NCBI RefSeq assembly: GCF_901709675.1
Contig: NC_051106.1
Location: 7,078,001 to 7,142,000, forward strand
Source: Syngnathus acus
Lineage: Eukaryota > Chordata > Actinopteri > Syngnathiformes > Syngnathidae
DNA: 64,000 nucleotides
Direction: 5' to 3'
Shown: in pieces, positions 40,821-53,870 of the stretch
Layout: the number at the start of each line of letters is the position of its first letter
Position numbering within the stretch: position 1 is the first letter of the stretch
Translations under genes and position numbers: made by a program
The notes under the pieces: generated by a model
What the model saw: only the letters and a program-made list of their open reading frames with translations
Databases searched by the model: none
What the model was told of the DNA's origin: nothing

Positions 40821-41589
40821 ATATATATATATACATATACGTGTATATATAAGGAAAATGCAAAAATCTAATTCTTCATTTTAATTTGTTACTTTTGTTA
40901 ACAGTTTTGTTAGCAAGAACTACATTTTCCCACCTTTTTTTTTTTTATATAAGGAATGTGAAAAAGGGGAATTAAGCATCTGCATAAGGTCTTTTGAGAT
41001 CGGCCTCTTAGCCTGATACGCTGTCTCAATTTCCCCCTTTCTCTGGCCACTGCAGCGAGTATTAAAAGCGGCAAGGGGCGGGTCCTTACTTCAACGCGGC
41101 CGAATACATTGCAAAGTTGCAAAAAAAAAAAAGAAAAAATAGTCTCTCGGAAATCTACTCTTTCTTTTGGGGGGAAAAAATGTCACGGCAGAGATAGGAG
41201 ATTGGCACCACAAAGAGCCCAAAATAGCACCGGCTGCTACGCGTTGTCACACGAAATTTGGTCCGAGACATTGACTTTTGTTCTGCAAAGTACTGGCCTC
41301 TGAAAGGGAGACGGGAGGTGTAAAAATTGTCATTTCTTCTCTTGGCCCCCCCTAGTTGTAATGCATTACACTATCCTGGGGTTTTCTCCAAACTTTTCCA
41401 GCTCCAAAAAAATTAGACATGTGGTTCCTCTCGGGGGACCCATAATACACCAACTACCAATGTTTTTTTAATTTCTTTTTCCGAAAAGTGAGGATTTTGG
41501 AGGAATGTGTACACCATTTAATTCAGTAAAGTAAGGGAAGGCTGTTTCCAAATATTTTGGCCCTCATTTGAGAGGATTACGTCCAACTT

Positions 41590-42060
41590 TCCTCTTTTTC
41601 CCACAACTCCAGTGAACCCAGTTCCGATACCTTGATAACAAAGGCTTCATATATTTTATGCCAGGGTTACGCCCTCGGCCACATAATAGGATTATGAATA
41701 ATTATTTGCAAATTTACCCCCCCCAAAAAAAATCACATGGGCCGACTTAAGCGTTTGCTAATAATGTCTCCATAGCTGATAGATCAAAGCAAGGTGCAGC
41801 CACCGCAGAGCCAGGCTAGTTGGTTGACCTCGGTGAGGATTTTTGAATGAAAGGGTTAATCTCCTGCGAGGTGACCATTCAGGAGCAAGCGCTGTGACCA
41901 AATGGAGATAAATCCAAGAATTGTCTTCTCCAGAGTGCACTTTGCTTACAGCAAGAAAAGGTTCTGTAAAGAAAGATATTAAATTGATGACTAATTTATT
42001 AACCCCATAGGAATTTATTCTTTCATGCTCCACAAGCTCCTAAAGCCTAAGAAAAGATAT
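41590..42060. promoter_or_regulatory. Candidate non-coding regulatory element E
   Basis: Has the palindromic ATTTGCAAAT (41704-41713, POU/octamer-like), a TCF/LEF-type ATCAAAG (41783-41789) and several TTAAT/ATTAA cores. No coding frame. Confidence 0.33.
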
Positions 42061-42429
42061 TTACACGGTACAGTAAAACTTCTCTCGAGACAAAAAACAC
42101 CACAAAATTCCATCATGAGAAAGATGCTAGCCATGTAGCCGCCGTTGCTAACAATGGCTTTACCCACACGGTCTTACGGCGTACGTCAACACGGACGCTC
42201 TCGTTAGCGGGGAAACGTGGCTTTGCTTATAGACCAACGCGGGGAGCCCCAAACACATATTCGTTCCAATTACAACAAGTAGCTCAATGTTATTTAGCCC
42301 CGGTTGTTTAGGCTAAACTGAGTCGTGAAGCACCTCTTACGCTTACTGTAAGCACACATGCCCTCTTGTGAGTCATTAAACATGAATGCCTTGAATAGAG
42401 CCAGAGAAAGAGAGAGGAGGAAAAAAAAA

Positions 42430-42720
42430 AACTGAGCCACATTTATAAATACATATAAGCCCCGGCTGGCAAAGTGGCTTTGGGAATCTCATCAAGTCGG
42501 CGGCAAAATGGGGCCCCCTTTGTAATTAAGAACAAATGAAAATTGCTTATCGCTTACCGAGTTACTCTGGCCGCCTTCGGAGGGATTAATCAGTGGGCTA
42601 TTGACATTACATTGTTCCACAATTATCATTCATACGCTCTATGGTAATTGGGCATATTTCATTAAGGAATTACGGCGCCCACGTAACACGCGGCAAAACG
42701 GAGATCATGTGCCAGAAGTA
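42430..42720. promoter_or_regulatory. Candidate non-coding regulatory element F
   Basis: TAATTAAG (42533-42540), the palindrome GATTAATC (42584-42591), the SOX-type ATTGTTC (42611-42617), ATTATCATTC and GGTAATTGG occur within 150 bp. Confidence 0.38.
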
Positions 42721-43179
42721 ACAGAAAAATATTTCAGCTGCTGATGCAACAGAAAGTCCAGATACTGATTAGTACTTTAAAATGGGTTGCATTATGTAAA
42801 AGATGGCAAGAAGTACAAAATCAAAATGGAAGTCGACCATGCTGGAGGGTATTCTTCAAACCTGATTTCCAATCGGTCCACCAAAACGCACTTATCTTGA
42901 CACCGAGCAAATAAAACCAATTAAAACCACTTTGTCCTGTTTACAATCTAAACTTAGATGACAGCGCTGCTTCTTTCCCTTGTGTTCGTTTTCCAATAAC
43001 CTCCCAACCACACCTGAAAAACACCGTGTCATTGTCGCATTGGCCCGGGGCGCTTCATAAAGGAAGAGTTTGCCTAATGCTCCCATAAACATGTTAGGCA
43101 AAGTCCAGCCGGTTGTAATTGTGTTTAATATATTTACAGAGGATCGATTTCCCCTCCCTCCTATCCAACCGCGGCGGCG

Positions 43180-44260
43180 GCGTGACGAGCCGCGCTCAGT
43201 TGGCCCGGGTCACTGCGGATGAGTGTCCTCGACCGGGCCGAGACAATGGAAAGTATTGAAGCGCGGCTTAATGAGGTCATTAGTCAAAAGCCATGACGAA
43301 TCCTTGGAGGCTAATACCTGTCACCTCTCCATCTTTGGTCCCTAGCTGACACATTTGTCTGGAGGACATACAAGAAACAAAAGCAGACAGACAAACGCAG
43401 TGTTAGTTTTAAAGTTTAGCGACTCCACTCGCTAAACGCGCTAGCCGTGTCATTCTTAGGTTAGCTCAGCATTCAGCGAAGCTTCTCCAGCTTTTCTCGC
43501 GACACCTTCGTGAGAATGATATTGCAAGCTTTTCCTGGAATTGAATGACACCGCAAACTTCCCTTTTTTAATTGACAGTGCCGTAATAAAATCTTCACCT
43601 GTTTAGAGAAATAAGTCGCTAAGAATTGACAGCAGGCTGCATAGGATTGAGAAGGCAGCAGCAGGCCCCTCCCCAGCCCTTTTCTTTTTATCAGGTTACA
43701 TTACTGGAGGCTTCATTAATCACCACCTTGACAGCCTCCGGTGGGGTGGGGTGAGGATGTTGGGGGGGGGGGGGGGGGGGGCTAACTGCATTTGGCCCAA
43801 TTAGGCGCCTCGGAGACAATAGGAACAGCGAGTTGTGCCTCTGTGTCACGAGCCAAGCTTTGCCTCCCTGTCATTACCTTGGAGAAAGGGAAAAAATTAA
43901 CCCCTACCAGCATTTGCCTGCTTTGCCTCCATTGATCCGAGGCTTTTGTGGCATCCCTGGAGCGTGGCGCACAATTACAGATATTATTACATCTGCATTG
44001 ATTTCTTGAAGAGAGCAGTGTCTCCAAGCAATTAAAAAAAATTACACTTACCAAGTGGGCCAATTAAAAGGCCCCTGGCCCTCGAGGGTGGCTGCTGCGT
44101 TGGCGGTGTTGGAAGAGAAGGACCTGACTAACGAAATGCGACGGCAGTTCTTAGCTGACAGTGGATCAATCCGAATATTGATTAGCATTTATTGATTGGT
44201 ACTTGTGCAATTAAAACTAATATGCTAGTATTAATCAAATAAGAGGTCTGGAAATTGACA
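43180..44260. promoter_or_regulatory. Candidate non-coding regulatory region G
   Basis: Dense ATTAG/TAATGAGGTCATTAG motifs near 43269-43290, TTGACAG motifs near 43575 and 43626 (MEIS/TGIF type), and TAATCACC near 43718. A 20-nt G run (43762-43781) splits the region. Confidence 0.3.
43762..43781. repeat. poly(G) tract, 20 nt
   Basis: Uninterrupted G run inside region G. Confidence 0.95.
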
Positions 44261-47200
44261 GAAGGAAAACATTTTTGGGGAGGTAAACAATCAAATAGTC
44301 TTAAAACCTAAAAGACAAATGTAAGTTGTAGAACAGGAGATGAATGAAACTTTGGTAGCGGAAGGGAACGAGGACAACGAAGCCTCTCGTTCGGGGCCGC
44401 AGTTGTTTTATCACCTGAAATGTGTTTGAAGTAGAAAATCACGGTTTTCTTTAATCCGTGAAACATTCAAATGCATTTATTTCTCTGGGATTAAAAACAG
44501 TAACAATAGCAGGCAGTTTAAAAGCAAAACCTCCTCCAAACAAACAGATGAGGCTGAGGCGTCTGGCTTACAGGAAGGGGAGGGGGGGAGTAAGCCCTCA
44601 ACATACCGTTCGTCCTGGTCTGTTTCATTAGCAGAAAGGTTTTATTATTATTGTTTATCTATTCAGCTCCTGATTAGGGAAAAAAACGAGCCGTGCTTTC
44701 CTTTTTAGGATTACAGAGTTTGCGGAAAGGTTCTTGGCTGGATTGCCAGTGTAATCCATGAAATTCGAAAACATCCACCTCCAGAAGTTGCGTCAAATAA
44801 AAAAGGGAATTGTGCTGCAGCTTTCTTGATTAAAGAAGTCTTTTAAAATAGTAAATTGGTACAGTGTTTGTGTGTTTATATTCATTATTTGAGGGTATAT
44901 CACTCCCGAAGTTGAAGCTAATTTCCCTGTTAGCATGTCAATGGGATTTTACTTTGACTTTAGCATTAGTGTTAGCAAAGTTTTAAAAAAACAAAGCATG
45001 TCTTGTGTTTAAATATACAATGTGTATATTTCTTGTTGTGTTTAGTATTACAATAAATTCCAACTGGGTTGTCGTTAAACAGCACGCTCAGGGAATCGCA
45101 CACGCTACATGCTAGCAACACAAACAACACAGTGCGCTTCGGTTACTTTCACAATATCGGGAACGATCCATACCGTCTTGTAATTGATCGGGAAGAAGCC
45201 CAAATCGAAATCACAATAATTGCCTAACCCAAATTGGAGTGAATCTAATAACCGGACAAGCTAATGCGCAATGTTTTTAGATGATCAGTTATGTGTAATA
45301 ACAAAATAAACCAATAGGAAGGCTTTAACTAAAACCATCCGGAGTATTCCCTTTGGCTTTCATCCGTAAGCTCAGCTGTTATCGCCTACTCACATTTCCA
45401 CATTGAGCCCAGATCATTCCAAACCGGCACCTTTTGAGCAAGCCCTCCCGCTGAACTGCAACCTGAACATTCGAATGAAATCAGCCAGACATGCCTCTCT
45501 TGACAGTCAACTGCGATGACACGCTCATGGCTCCCATTTTGCCGGGTGGAGGGCGGGGCGAGGGGGAGACTTTAAACGTGCTGACATGTAAATGACTGGA
45601 CACAACAGAGGCCCGAATGGGACGCGTGATTCGACATGATTTTGAAACAGGAAGACTATAGAAACTGAGATAGACGAGAGGGGAGCATCTCAGGCCGAGC
45701 ATTGAGGGGCGGACACGGTGCCACTTTCATTACGGGGACTGTCGCATCAAGAGGTGATGGAAAGGTCCCGCTTTTACCTTTTCTGCCCATGCACCCCAGG
45801 ACTTGAGATTCACCCTAAAAGAGGAACCAGCTTTATTGAAGCCTGAGCTGCTAACTTTAGTCAAGGAATCACATTTGTTGCATGGTAAAGCATATTCATT
45901 TACAGTGGAGCCTTTCATAGTCATGCAAAAATGTACTCAAGTTTTTGGAAATACAAATTTTGTAATTTTATACTTCCGGTTTTGAGCAACCAAAATTTAA
46001 AATAGTGACAGACCGTTATATTGCCTGTTCATAATTAAAATAAAATGGAGCTTCTGTCTATAAATAAATTTTAAAAAATCAACACACTTTCTCACAATAT
46101 AGTTTAATTTGTCACTATTTTTGCATTTCTCAAAGGATTCAATGGAGGTACAGTACAGTATAAATGTAGAAATATACATCTGAGGAAATCAGCGAGCTGT
46201 GACATATTCCTTTCTTCCCGCTGGAAACGTGCAGGTAGTGCGGCGAGAAAGTTTTCCCCCCGCAGCCAGTAGGTGCCAGGCCGTGTCAAAAATGACACGC
46301 ATCTCCCGATTCCATGTCATGCCATGCGTGTGATGTGATGGGCGAATGAAGGCGCTTCCTGCAGAGACTAGTGGGGGGTCATTATTAAGCCTCTTAAATT
46401 AGCGCCAGCCCAACTCAACCCCTCCCCCCCCAACCTGCCTTAGCAATCGCAAGACCCCCAACTGCACGCCCCCCCCTTTTTTTTTTTTTGACCCCCACCC
46501 ATCAAACTTGACAAAGAAAACCATTTGCAAAGTTTACTTGCAGCAAACTCATTTCATGTGTGATTGAATTGTACCTGTGCGGCGCAACCCGTTTAAACTC
46601 CGAGTCACACATGGACGCTTTGAGGAACCACCCATGCTGTTAGCTTCCGCGTCGTGCGTATGTATATTTACAGGAACATTTGAGAAAGAAGAAGAAGAAG
46701 CGGTAGGGGAAGGGAAGCTATTAGGGGAATAAAGAGAGGTGCTGCCTCACAGCCGAGCTTCACAGGCCACTGGAGCAAATCAAATTGGTTCTTGTTCTGC
46801 GCCTGGCATACACACACACACATGGGCGCACACACAGACATTAGATTCAGTGACAGTGGTGGAAGTGTAGGATGGCCTTTGGGACGAAGCAGGGCCGGGC
46901 ATGTTTAGGTCGCCCCCATGAGAGGATGCTGGCTTTGACCTCCTACTCTCCTGAGCCACAGGTGAGCTCAGACAGGAAAGCTTCACTTGTGGGTCCATTG
47001 TCACTTTTAGTGCCTCCCCCGGGAGACCTTAACATACTTGGACCAGAACTGCCATGATAGTGTTATGCTACCTGTGTATGAATGCCCACCAAAGTGGCAA
47101 CTTGAATTCTAAGCGCCCCAATTATTTTTTTTTTTGAGTCATCGCTTGGTCATTTTTTTTTCTTTTTTCCACTTTTTCTTTTTTCAGAGCAATACCATTG

Positions 47201-47460
47201 TTTATTCTTGAGTACCGATACCAAGTACCCGATACCCTCAAATATAAGCTATTTTAGCAAACTTAACTTTGGAAACAATTCAATCCAAATTGGACCAAAC
47301 CATAAATTCTGCATTTAAAAAAACATCCCCTAATTTAATGTACATATGTAATATAAGCTAAAGGAATCATCACAAGAAATATGGAGTCAGACATTTTTAG
47401 TATGTCATCCCCTTTGACAGTTTTAAGGTCTAATGGCAGTATCCATCAACCTTGACTGCT
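44261..47460. other. Intergenic spacer
   Basis: No gene supported. AT-rich sequence, a possible MITE at 45979-46134, and scraps of a GATACC-type repeat near 47210-47235. Confidence 0.7.
45979..46134. mobile_element. Possible small MITE
   Basis: AAAATAGTGACA at 45999-46010 is inverted at 46110-46121. The similarity extends outward to TTTGAG/CTCAAA at both ends. Internal sequence is AT-rich and non-coding. Target duplication not seen. Confidence 0.35.
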
Positions 47461-47469
47461 GCTAATACC

Positions 47470-47900
47470 TCATTTAAGGTCAAATCCTGTTCAAATTCCG
47501 TTTCTTAATGACCCGAATGTGATTGAAGTTATTAGCAAGATCATAGCAAAGCTGAAGAATTGGCAGATTACGGCAGGTAAAGGGCACTAAAGCTGATGAA
47601 ACATGAGGAGGAGCTCTTGTTAATTCTTTGCTTTCATTAGGAATCCATGCTAATAGCAGCAAAACCTTCGTCAACATAATGTTCACGACCATCCATAAGA
47701 CACCATTAGGGCACGGCGCCTCCAAAGAATAGAAATAAAAAGATGAAATACGCACCGTGCTTACCGTTCATTCTTCTGCGGAGGATTAGCGCCACAAATC
47801 ACATTTGCGCAATTCATTAGATGGCCCGTAGAGAGCGCGCCGATGTGTGATGGATGCTTGTCTGCAAATGGCCGACTAGAAAAATGCACACGCTTTAATT
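47470..47900. promoter_or_regulatory. Candidate non-coding regulatory element H
   Basis: Long non-repetitive stretch: TTCTTAATGACC, GAAGTTATTAGC, TGTTAATTC, TTTCATTAGG, CATGCTAATAGC, CAATTCATTAG, and TTTAATTAAAG near 47895. One of the densest ATTA clusters in the window. Confidence 0.38.
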
Positions 47901-48980
47901 AAAGACGGTCGGGCAAGTGCATCCGAGTTGTACGTATAGGCTTGTACATTCCAACTATCAATACAGGAAAATAATTAAAATAGAAATCAATTCAAAAATA
48001 ATAAAATGATTGTCTTTAAAATTCTGTTTCTAAGGTGTCCTTTTCTACTCCTTTCTGTCTTGCCCAGCAGGTCCCAACACAAAAGCCACCACAGCCTCTA
48101 CTTTTGTCCGAGGACTCGCCATCAATGAAGAGCTCTTGAGCTAAATACATCTTTATTCGGCGATTAACGACGCTCCTCCATGAGAGGAGTCCGATGCCCC
48201 TTCACTGAAGTCCGACGACTTAACAGCCACTCCGCCATCAATCAGGCCTTGTGTCCAGTAAGTGCCGCGAACATTTATGAAATATTCATCAGCTGCTCGC
48301 TTTTGCTTTCCACTCAGCCCTAACCATTATGTGCGGTCGGCATTGTCACCTCTCTTTAAAAAAAAAAAAAAAAAAAAAGCCTGCAATTATTCTGGTAAAG
48401 GGAAATTCCTGCTATTATGCTAGCCAGACGCTTTCAATATGGCAGCCGTGTTTGCCATCAAAAGCAATATGGGCTATGTTCATTAGTGGCGGCCATGTTT
48501 ATGGCTGCTTGTCATCTCTTGATCATGCTACTTTTAGAACCGCTCTTTTTTTTTTTTTGGGCAAAGCCGTCATCTATGACATCTGTGTCAAAAAGTGAAG
48601 AAGAAAGTGCTAATGAACATCAGCAAGATAGCTTTTTAAGTAGTGTCAAGGCCCAGGATTGGTTGACCCCCAAAAAAACTGTTAATAATCAAATCTGCAA
48701 AAGTAACTCAGTCAGTTTTTCATCATTTGCCCACTTTAAAGCGTCGCTTTTACGTTTAATAAAGGTTTTAAGATGACAACAGTTCCACTGTCTGCCGCGC
48801 AAACATCTTGTAATACCCGCCGTTCTATTTCTCCGCATGACTGCTATTAATGTCATTATAGAACAATGAATATGATGTACTCGTCACTCTCGTCAAGCAA
48901 TCACCAAAGGTTGGGGACGTTCATCATCGCCGTTCGTAGTCAAACACGCGACGACAAAAGCAACGGAAGATTCCACCTTT
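47901..48980. other. Intergenic spacer
   Basis: No gene supported; an A run at 48358-48378 and otherwise unremarkable sequence. Confidence 0.7.
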
Positions 48981-48989
48981 TTTCACTCC

Positions 48990-50450
48990 CTCCCCCCCTC
49001 CCCTCCCCTATTTGCAATTCTTATTGCAGCCAGGAAGTTAATCTATCCGCGGCGATAACTCATTGGATGATACAGCTTAAGAGAACACGTCCTCAGTCGG
49101 CCGTCTTGCATTTTAAGCAGGGGCCTCGCTACAAATTTCCCCAAACACAACTGAGCTAACACTGATTTAGCGCTCCGGTTTATATAAGTCATATTAGGAA
49201 TTCATGGACCTGGCGAAAAGGGATTAGAGCATTTATTTCAGGCAGGGAAGATGATCCTGTCATTAATGGTCGATACTTTCATCATCATTTAAAAACCGGA
49301 GGAATTTGCCCGCCGACGAATCACGAGCCGATGCGGCTATCTGGCTGCCGCAGCCGGCTCGGCGTTATCTCGCCGCCGCCGACCCGCTCGACTCGCGCGG
49401 AAGCGGGGACCGGCGCCCATCAAACTCTCAGGATTAGGCTGTCAATCAGCGACACGTTACAATTTCTCCCAAATGTCACCGAGATCAGAGTCATTTCTTG
49501 GCTAATTGCGTCTCGTCTCCGCTTTTAATGTCGCCGCCGCCGCTGAATGGTTTTCGTGACAAGATGGCGTCCGGGAGGGGGGAAAAAGAAGGGCCGTGCT
49601 TTTTGTTTCGCGACGGAAATGAGCGAGTAAATGACTGCTCAAAGTTCAGAGGGCGTAACGCTGAAATGGCAGCAAACAAAAGGGGAGGAAACAGAGAAAT
49701 GATCCCAATCTTGCTCCGCGGCGACATCAATTACGCCAAATTCTCATTACAATGGGGTCGGCGTGCACGTCGCCCGCGCCGTGGTTTTATTCCGAAGATT
49801 GTTTCCGAGCCGAGCGATTTGGAGGATTTTCTCCCCCTGGTGACACCTTAGCGTTCCTTTTCCACGCTGTGGCTTTGGTGTAACGTGACAAATGCAGTGC
49901 CAGGCACTCTGTCCTCAGCAGTAGCCACAATGCACCCATTAATTTTCTCCGCTCTCAAATGTGCTTAAGGGAAGTATTATTAGCCACGTTAAATAAGCCA
50001 GGGGAACGCTAATTCCGCTGCATGTCAAAGGCGGGGATTACATTTACATGACATGCAAAGTTATCTTGAAAGGGACGACATGCAAATAATGACTAAAAAG
50101 CAAATTCCAAACATAGGCAAAGGGTCCCATTCGACACATGGTTAAATCACAGTCCTGAAATACGGACTGGCCAATCACAGCGCAGCAAAGAACACGGGGT
50201 CCAAGACTCACAATATATTTTTGCTTTTTCAAACGATAATTACGGTTCAAAAGTGACATGGATTATCCGGAGAGGTTAAAGGGCTCCTGTATTCAAATTA
50301 ACCCAGATAAATTTGGATAAAGCGACGTGAATGTCAGTTGCACATCTTTTGTCTGCTCCGTGATAATGCAAATAGCCGTATTATCCAAAAATACTGCAGT
50401 TTCACAGTACCATGGTAATGCAATGACAGCTCTGAAATGTATTATTTTGA
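48990..50450. promoter_or_regulatory. Candidate non-coding regulatory region I
   Basis: Complex sequence with GTTAATC, CATTAATGG (near 49261), GGATTAG, GTCAATCAGC, GGCTAATTGC (near 49500), CCCATTAATTTTC (near 49936) and a GC-rich middle. Open frames inside it (for example 49498-49851) resemble no known protein. Confidence 0.33.
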
Positions 50451-53320
50451 AATATTTGGGGAGAAAAACTTTTCCAATTGAATGAGCTCAATAAGTAAAA
50501 AAATTAGTAAAAGAAAATGAATGCATCTAATCAAGTTTTATGTAAAAATGAGTATATTTATAGTAACCTCAGGGTGGAAACAAACTAATGTTAGCCATGC
50601 TAATTAGTCGTGTAGCTGTTAGCTCAATAATTAGCAAAATATGCTCTTGTAAAAACCCAAACAGATACAAGGTAGAGAATATGTAAATTAGCGCTAAGGT
50701 GTTCTTAGCTAGCTAACGGATATAGCTTACGCTCTTGTCCCCATTTTTACTCCCATGAAAACTAACAGGCCCGGTACTTATATATACATTTTCTGTAATA
50801 TTATGGTATGTTGTTATCTCATTAATAGATGGAGTTGACTTACTCCAAAATAAAAAAAGCATAGCTTTGTCTCCTCCAAAATAAGCAACAGACAATAATT
50901 GCAACTCCAATGTGACTACAATACCAATGTGCAAGTTTAGTGTTTAAATTAAACCTCCTTTATGCCTGCAGAAAGTTTCACGAGAGACACTAAACATTAC
51001 GCACGCGCATCATTTTCTTTGCAAGGACGTATAAAAGAGCAGCCATTAAAACATCTTTTTTTTTTCGTCCCCCCATCGGCAAATCCTAACTCTGAATATA
51101 GAAGAGAAAAGAAATAATGGGGGGCACAATAACAAACACTTAGCTGCCTTCCATTAGTGCACTTAACCTCCTCTTCACGGTGAGCAATCCCACTTTACAT
51201 TTCCTTTTGGCTAAATGCGTGTCTCTAATTCACAAATGAAGGGGACGCTTGGAGTGGCCCTCCATCTCCAATGTTGCAATTAACTTTGCCTCCTCGTTTC
51301 TCCCGGCTTAAGGTGTTTGAAAGTCATTAGCTTCCGCACAACGGCGTCTTGTGGCAAAATTTAAGCAGGCGTCCCCGTCTGCGTCGTTTGTAATAAGAGT
51401 CGGAACATAAAAGCACACTGATGGTATGTTACTCAAAGGCGAGTTAATGGAAGGATCTAACGGTCATCGTTTGTTTTGCTTCTAAAACATGCGCCACCGC
51501 TTCTCTGTAATACATTATTGCCGATTCAGTCGCTGTGGCATAATAGTTCATTAGAAATACGATTACACCCACCACAAAAAAAATCATACATTTTAAGGTT
51601 ATGCAAAGAGTTGCAAAAGTGATGGGGAAATGATAGAAATTTCAAGTGTAACATGGAAATAATTAATTTCTAATAAATAAAAAAATAAAAATGCAGTATA
51701 TTAAAACTACAAAATTGGCTTGACCCAAAAAAAATACAAATTTAATCCATTCATTGATCATTACACTTTGAGTGGCATTCTACTTCACTTTATAATCATG
51801 ATATCTTTTCCAAAAGACTTTTAGTGACTTTTGCATGGCAGTGTTTACATTGTACCATACTGGTTTGTGTATTGTAATAAATAGGGTGTCAAAACCTCGA
51901 AAAGGCTAAAAAAAAAAAAAAAAAGTCCAGTACTGTAATAAGCAACATCACGTGGTGTTTGTATTTGTGCTGACATGGTGGCGGTGGTAAATAATCAGCA
52001 TATGTCAGGGATAAACTTGAATTAGGCGCTTAATGATGTCACTGCCACCCCGCGCGCATCTTGTGCGTGCACTCGGCCGCCCGCCCGCGTGTCATTGCAA
52101 CAGCAGCCGGCTGCATCCATAAGCAAAAAGGCTGCATAATTGGTGACACGTGTGACACTGCGCTCTCTGTTGGCACTTTTTTTTTCTTCTTTTCCCCCCC
52201 CCCCCGTCCCCGTCTGCATGTTGCCCAAACTCCCTAATTACCGGGCTTTTCAGCAGGGGAGGCGGCGGCGTGTTGGAAGGCGTCACATTCTGTCAACCGA
52301 TGCCTTGTTTCAGTCCAGAATCCCTGGAGTGAATTTGGGAAGAGACCCACCAAGTGTGGTCATATCAACAATTCCTAATCAAAAGCTTCAAATTGTCAGC
52401 TGTCACACACTTTTTTGTGATCCTCCATACTTCAGCTGACCCTTATCGCCTAATAATGCCGAAGAAATACACAAAAATCGACACGGATAATTCAGCACTC
52501 GTTCACATTCCAGCTTACCCGTGCAGGTTTTCCCCAAATTCACATTTTTGTCTCTAAATCCCGATCCCAATTACCGATATCGTTGATATTTATAAACTTC
52601 AATGAAGATAATGACTGTTAATGTACTTTTATGTCAAATGGCTACAGTGTAGCACCATCTACTGGCAAGGAAGACTTCTTCAATGTCAGATTTATTTATT
52701 TTTTGCCTTCAGTATCGCTGGCTGGTATCGGCATCTTTTAGGGAGCGCCGATATCTTGAAATTTGGCTGGTACTGGCCCGATAGCGATACAACGCCCCAA
52801 CCCACCCCACCCCGCCTACTCCCAACCTCCTTACTTTTTTTCCCAGATGATCCCAAACTTGTGCTTCAGTTCAGGGGAGGATGGAAAGGCCGCGGTGGCT
52901 TTGATCGGCCGACTGTTACTAAGAAGCTTTCAGGGGGCTTTGAGGGGACCTATAATGTTTTTTAAAAACAGACAGATCAAGAGCGAGCAGAAATTTGATG
53001 GTTCAGAGGCAGGTTAAAAAGAGTCGGTGCATTCCCATCATGGCTCCAGGTTGTGCAGAGGGAGCGATGCAAGATGACAGCCGATTAACGACAGTTAAAC
53101 CTTCACATGAGTGGGATACGTTGCCCTTTAGTATATACCTTTACACATTTTTTTGGGTCAATTTCTTTTGTTTGATTCGTTCTTTTAGAGTGGGGCGAAT
53201 ATTTAAGTTGTTTTTGTCAATGTGAAAGAAAAGATACAAATCTAACCGAATTCTTTTGCTAACCAAAACAGCAGCCCCCACAGCAACACACCCTGCCACC
53301 TGCCGAGTGTGTTGAAGATG
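50451..53320. other. Intergenic spacer
   Basis: No gene supported. AT-rich sequence, a poly(C) run at 52194-52205, and a GATATCGG/TATCGG-type repeat at 52558-52795. A further regulatory-like patch lies at about 51080-51560. Confidence 0.65.
52558..52795. repeat. TATCGG/CGATA-type fish interspersed repeat
   Basis: Repeated CCGATATC, GGTATCGGC, GCCGATATC and CCGATAGCGATAC words, partly inverted, as in repeats common in teleost DNA. A related scrap (TACCGATACC) lies near 47213. Family not identified. Confidence 0.45.
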
Positions 53321-53329
53321 ATCTTAAAT

Positions 53330-53870
53330 CCGAATTGGCTTTCCTTCCTCACATTTTGTTTTGCCATCATTTGTCTCCAATGCATGCTTGATTAATTTCC
53401 TCTTTAAATGGTAGGTGGGCGGGAAATTAACACCAAAACCCGAATGTTATTAATGTTCCAAAATACGATCATCATTTAATTGCTATTTCATTTGTAATAA
53501 ATTGCCGGAAAACATTTCTCTTTTGCGTAATAAGAAAACACGACCTCGTTAATGAAACAGTCCGGGCTTGCTAATGATAACTGTTATTTATTCCAACGCT
53601 ACGCCAGGTTTATCCGCGTGCCGCCGCCATCGTGAACCCCGTTCGCTTTGCCAATTAAGCGTGTTGATACTGCAGGATGCTCACCTGCAATTATGACATT
53701 TTAATGAGCCGCTGCGGATGGAACAAGGGCACGGCGAGGTCAGCCAGAGGCGGCAAAGCATCGGGGTTTTAATAGACACTTAAATGCTGTTAATTTAGCT
53801 GGCGCTAATGGGGGGAGGCAGGCGTGCAGAACGGCATTTTTGCTTTGAGGTGGGGTAAGAAGACAAGATG
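53330..53870. promoter_or_regulatory. Candidate non-coding regulatory element J
   Basis: The richest TAAT cluster seen: GATTAATTTCC, GAAATTAACACC, TTATTAATG, CATTTAATTGC, TTGTAATAAATTGCC, GTTAATGAAAC, GCTAATGATAA, GCCAATTAAGC, GCAATTATGAC, TTTTAATGAGCC, TTAATTTAGC and GCTAATGG in about 500 bp, with no repeat. Confidence 0.42.

Noticed and set aside
49498-49851. 117-codon open frame on the + strand
   Set aside because: Arg/Gly/Pro-rich translation from a GC-rich stretch with no family resemblance.
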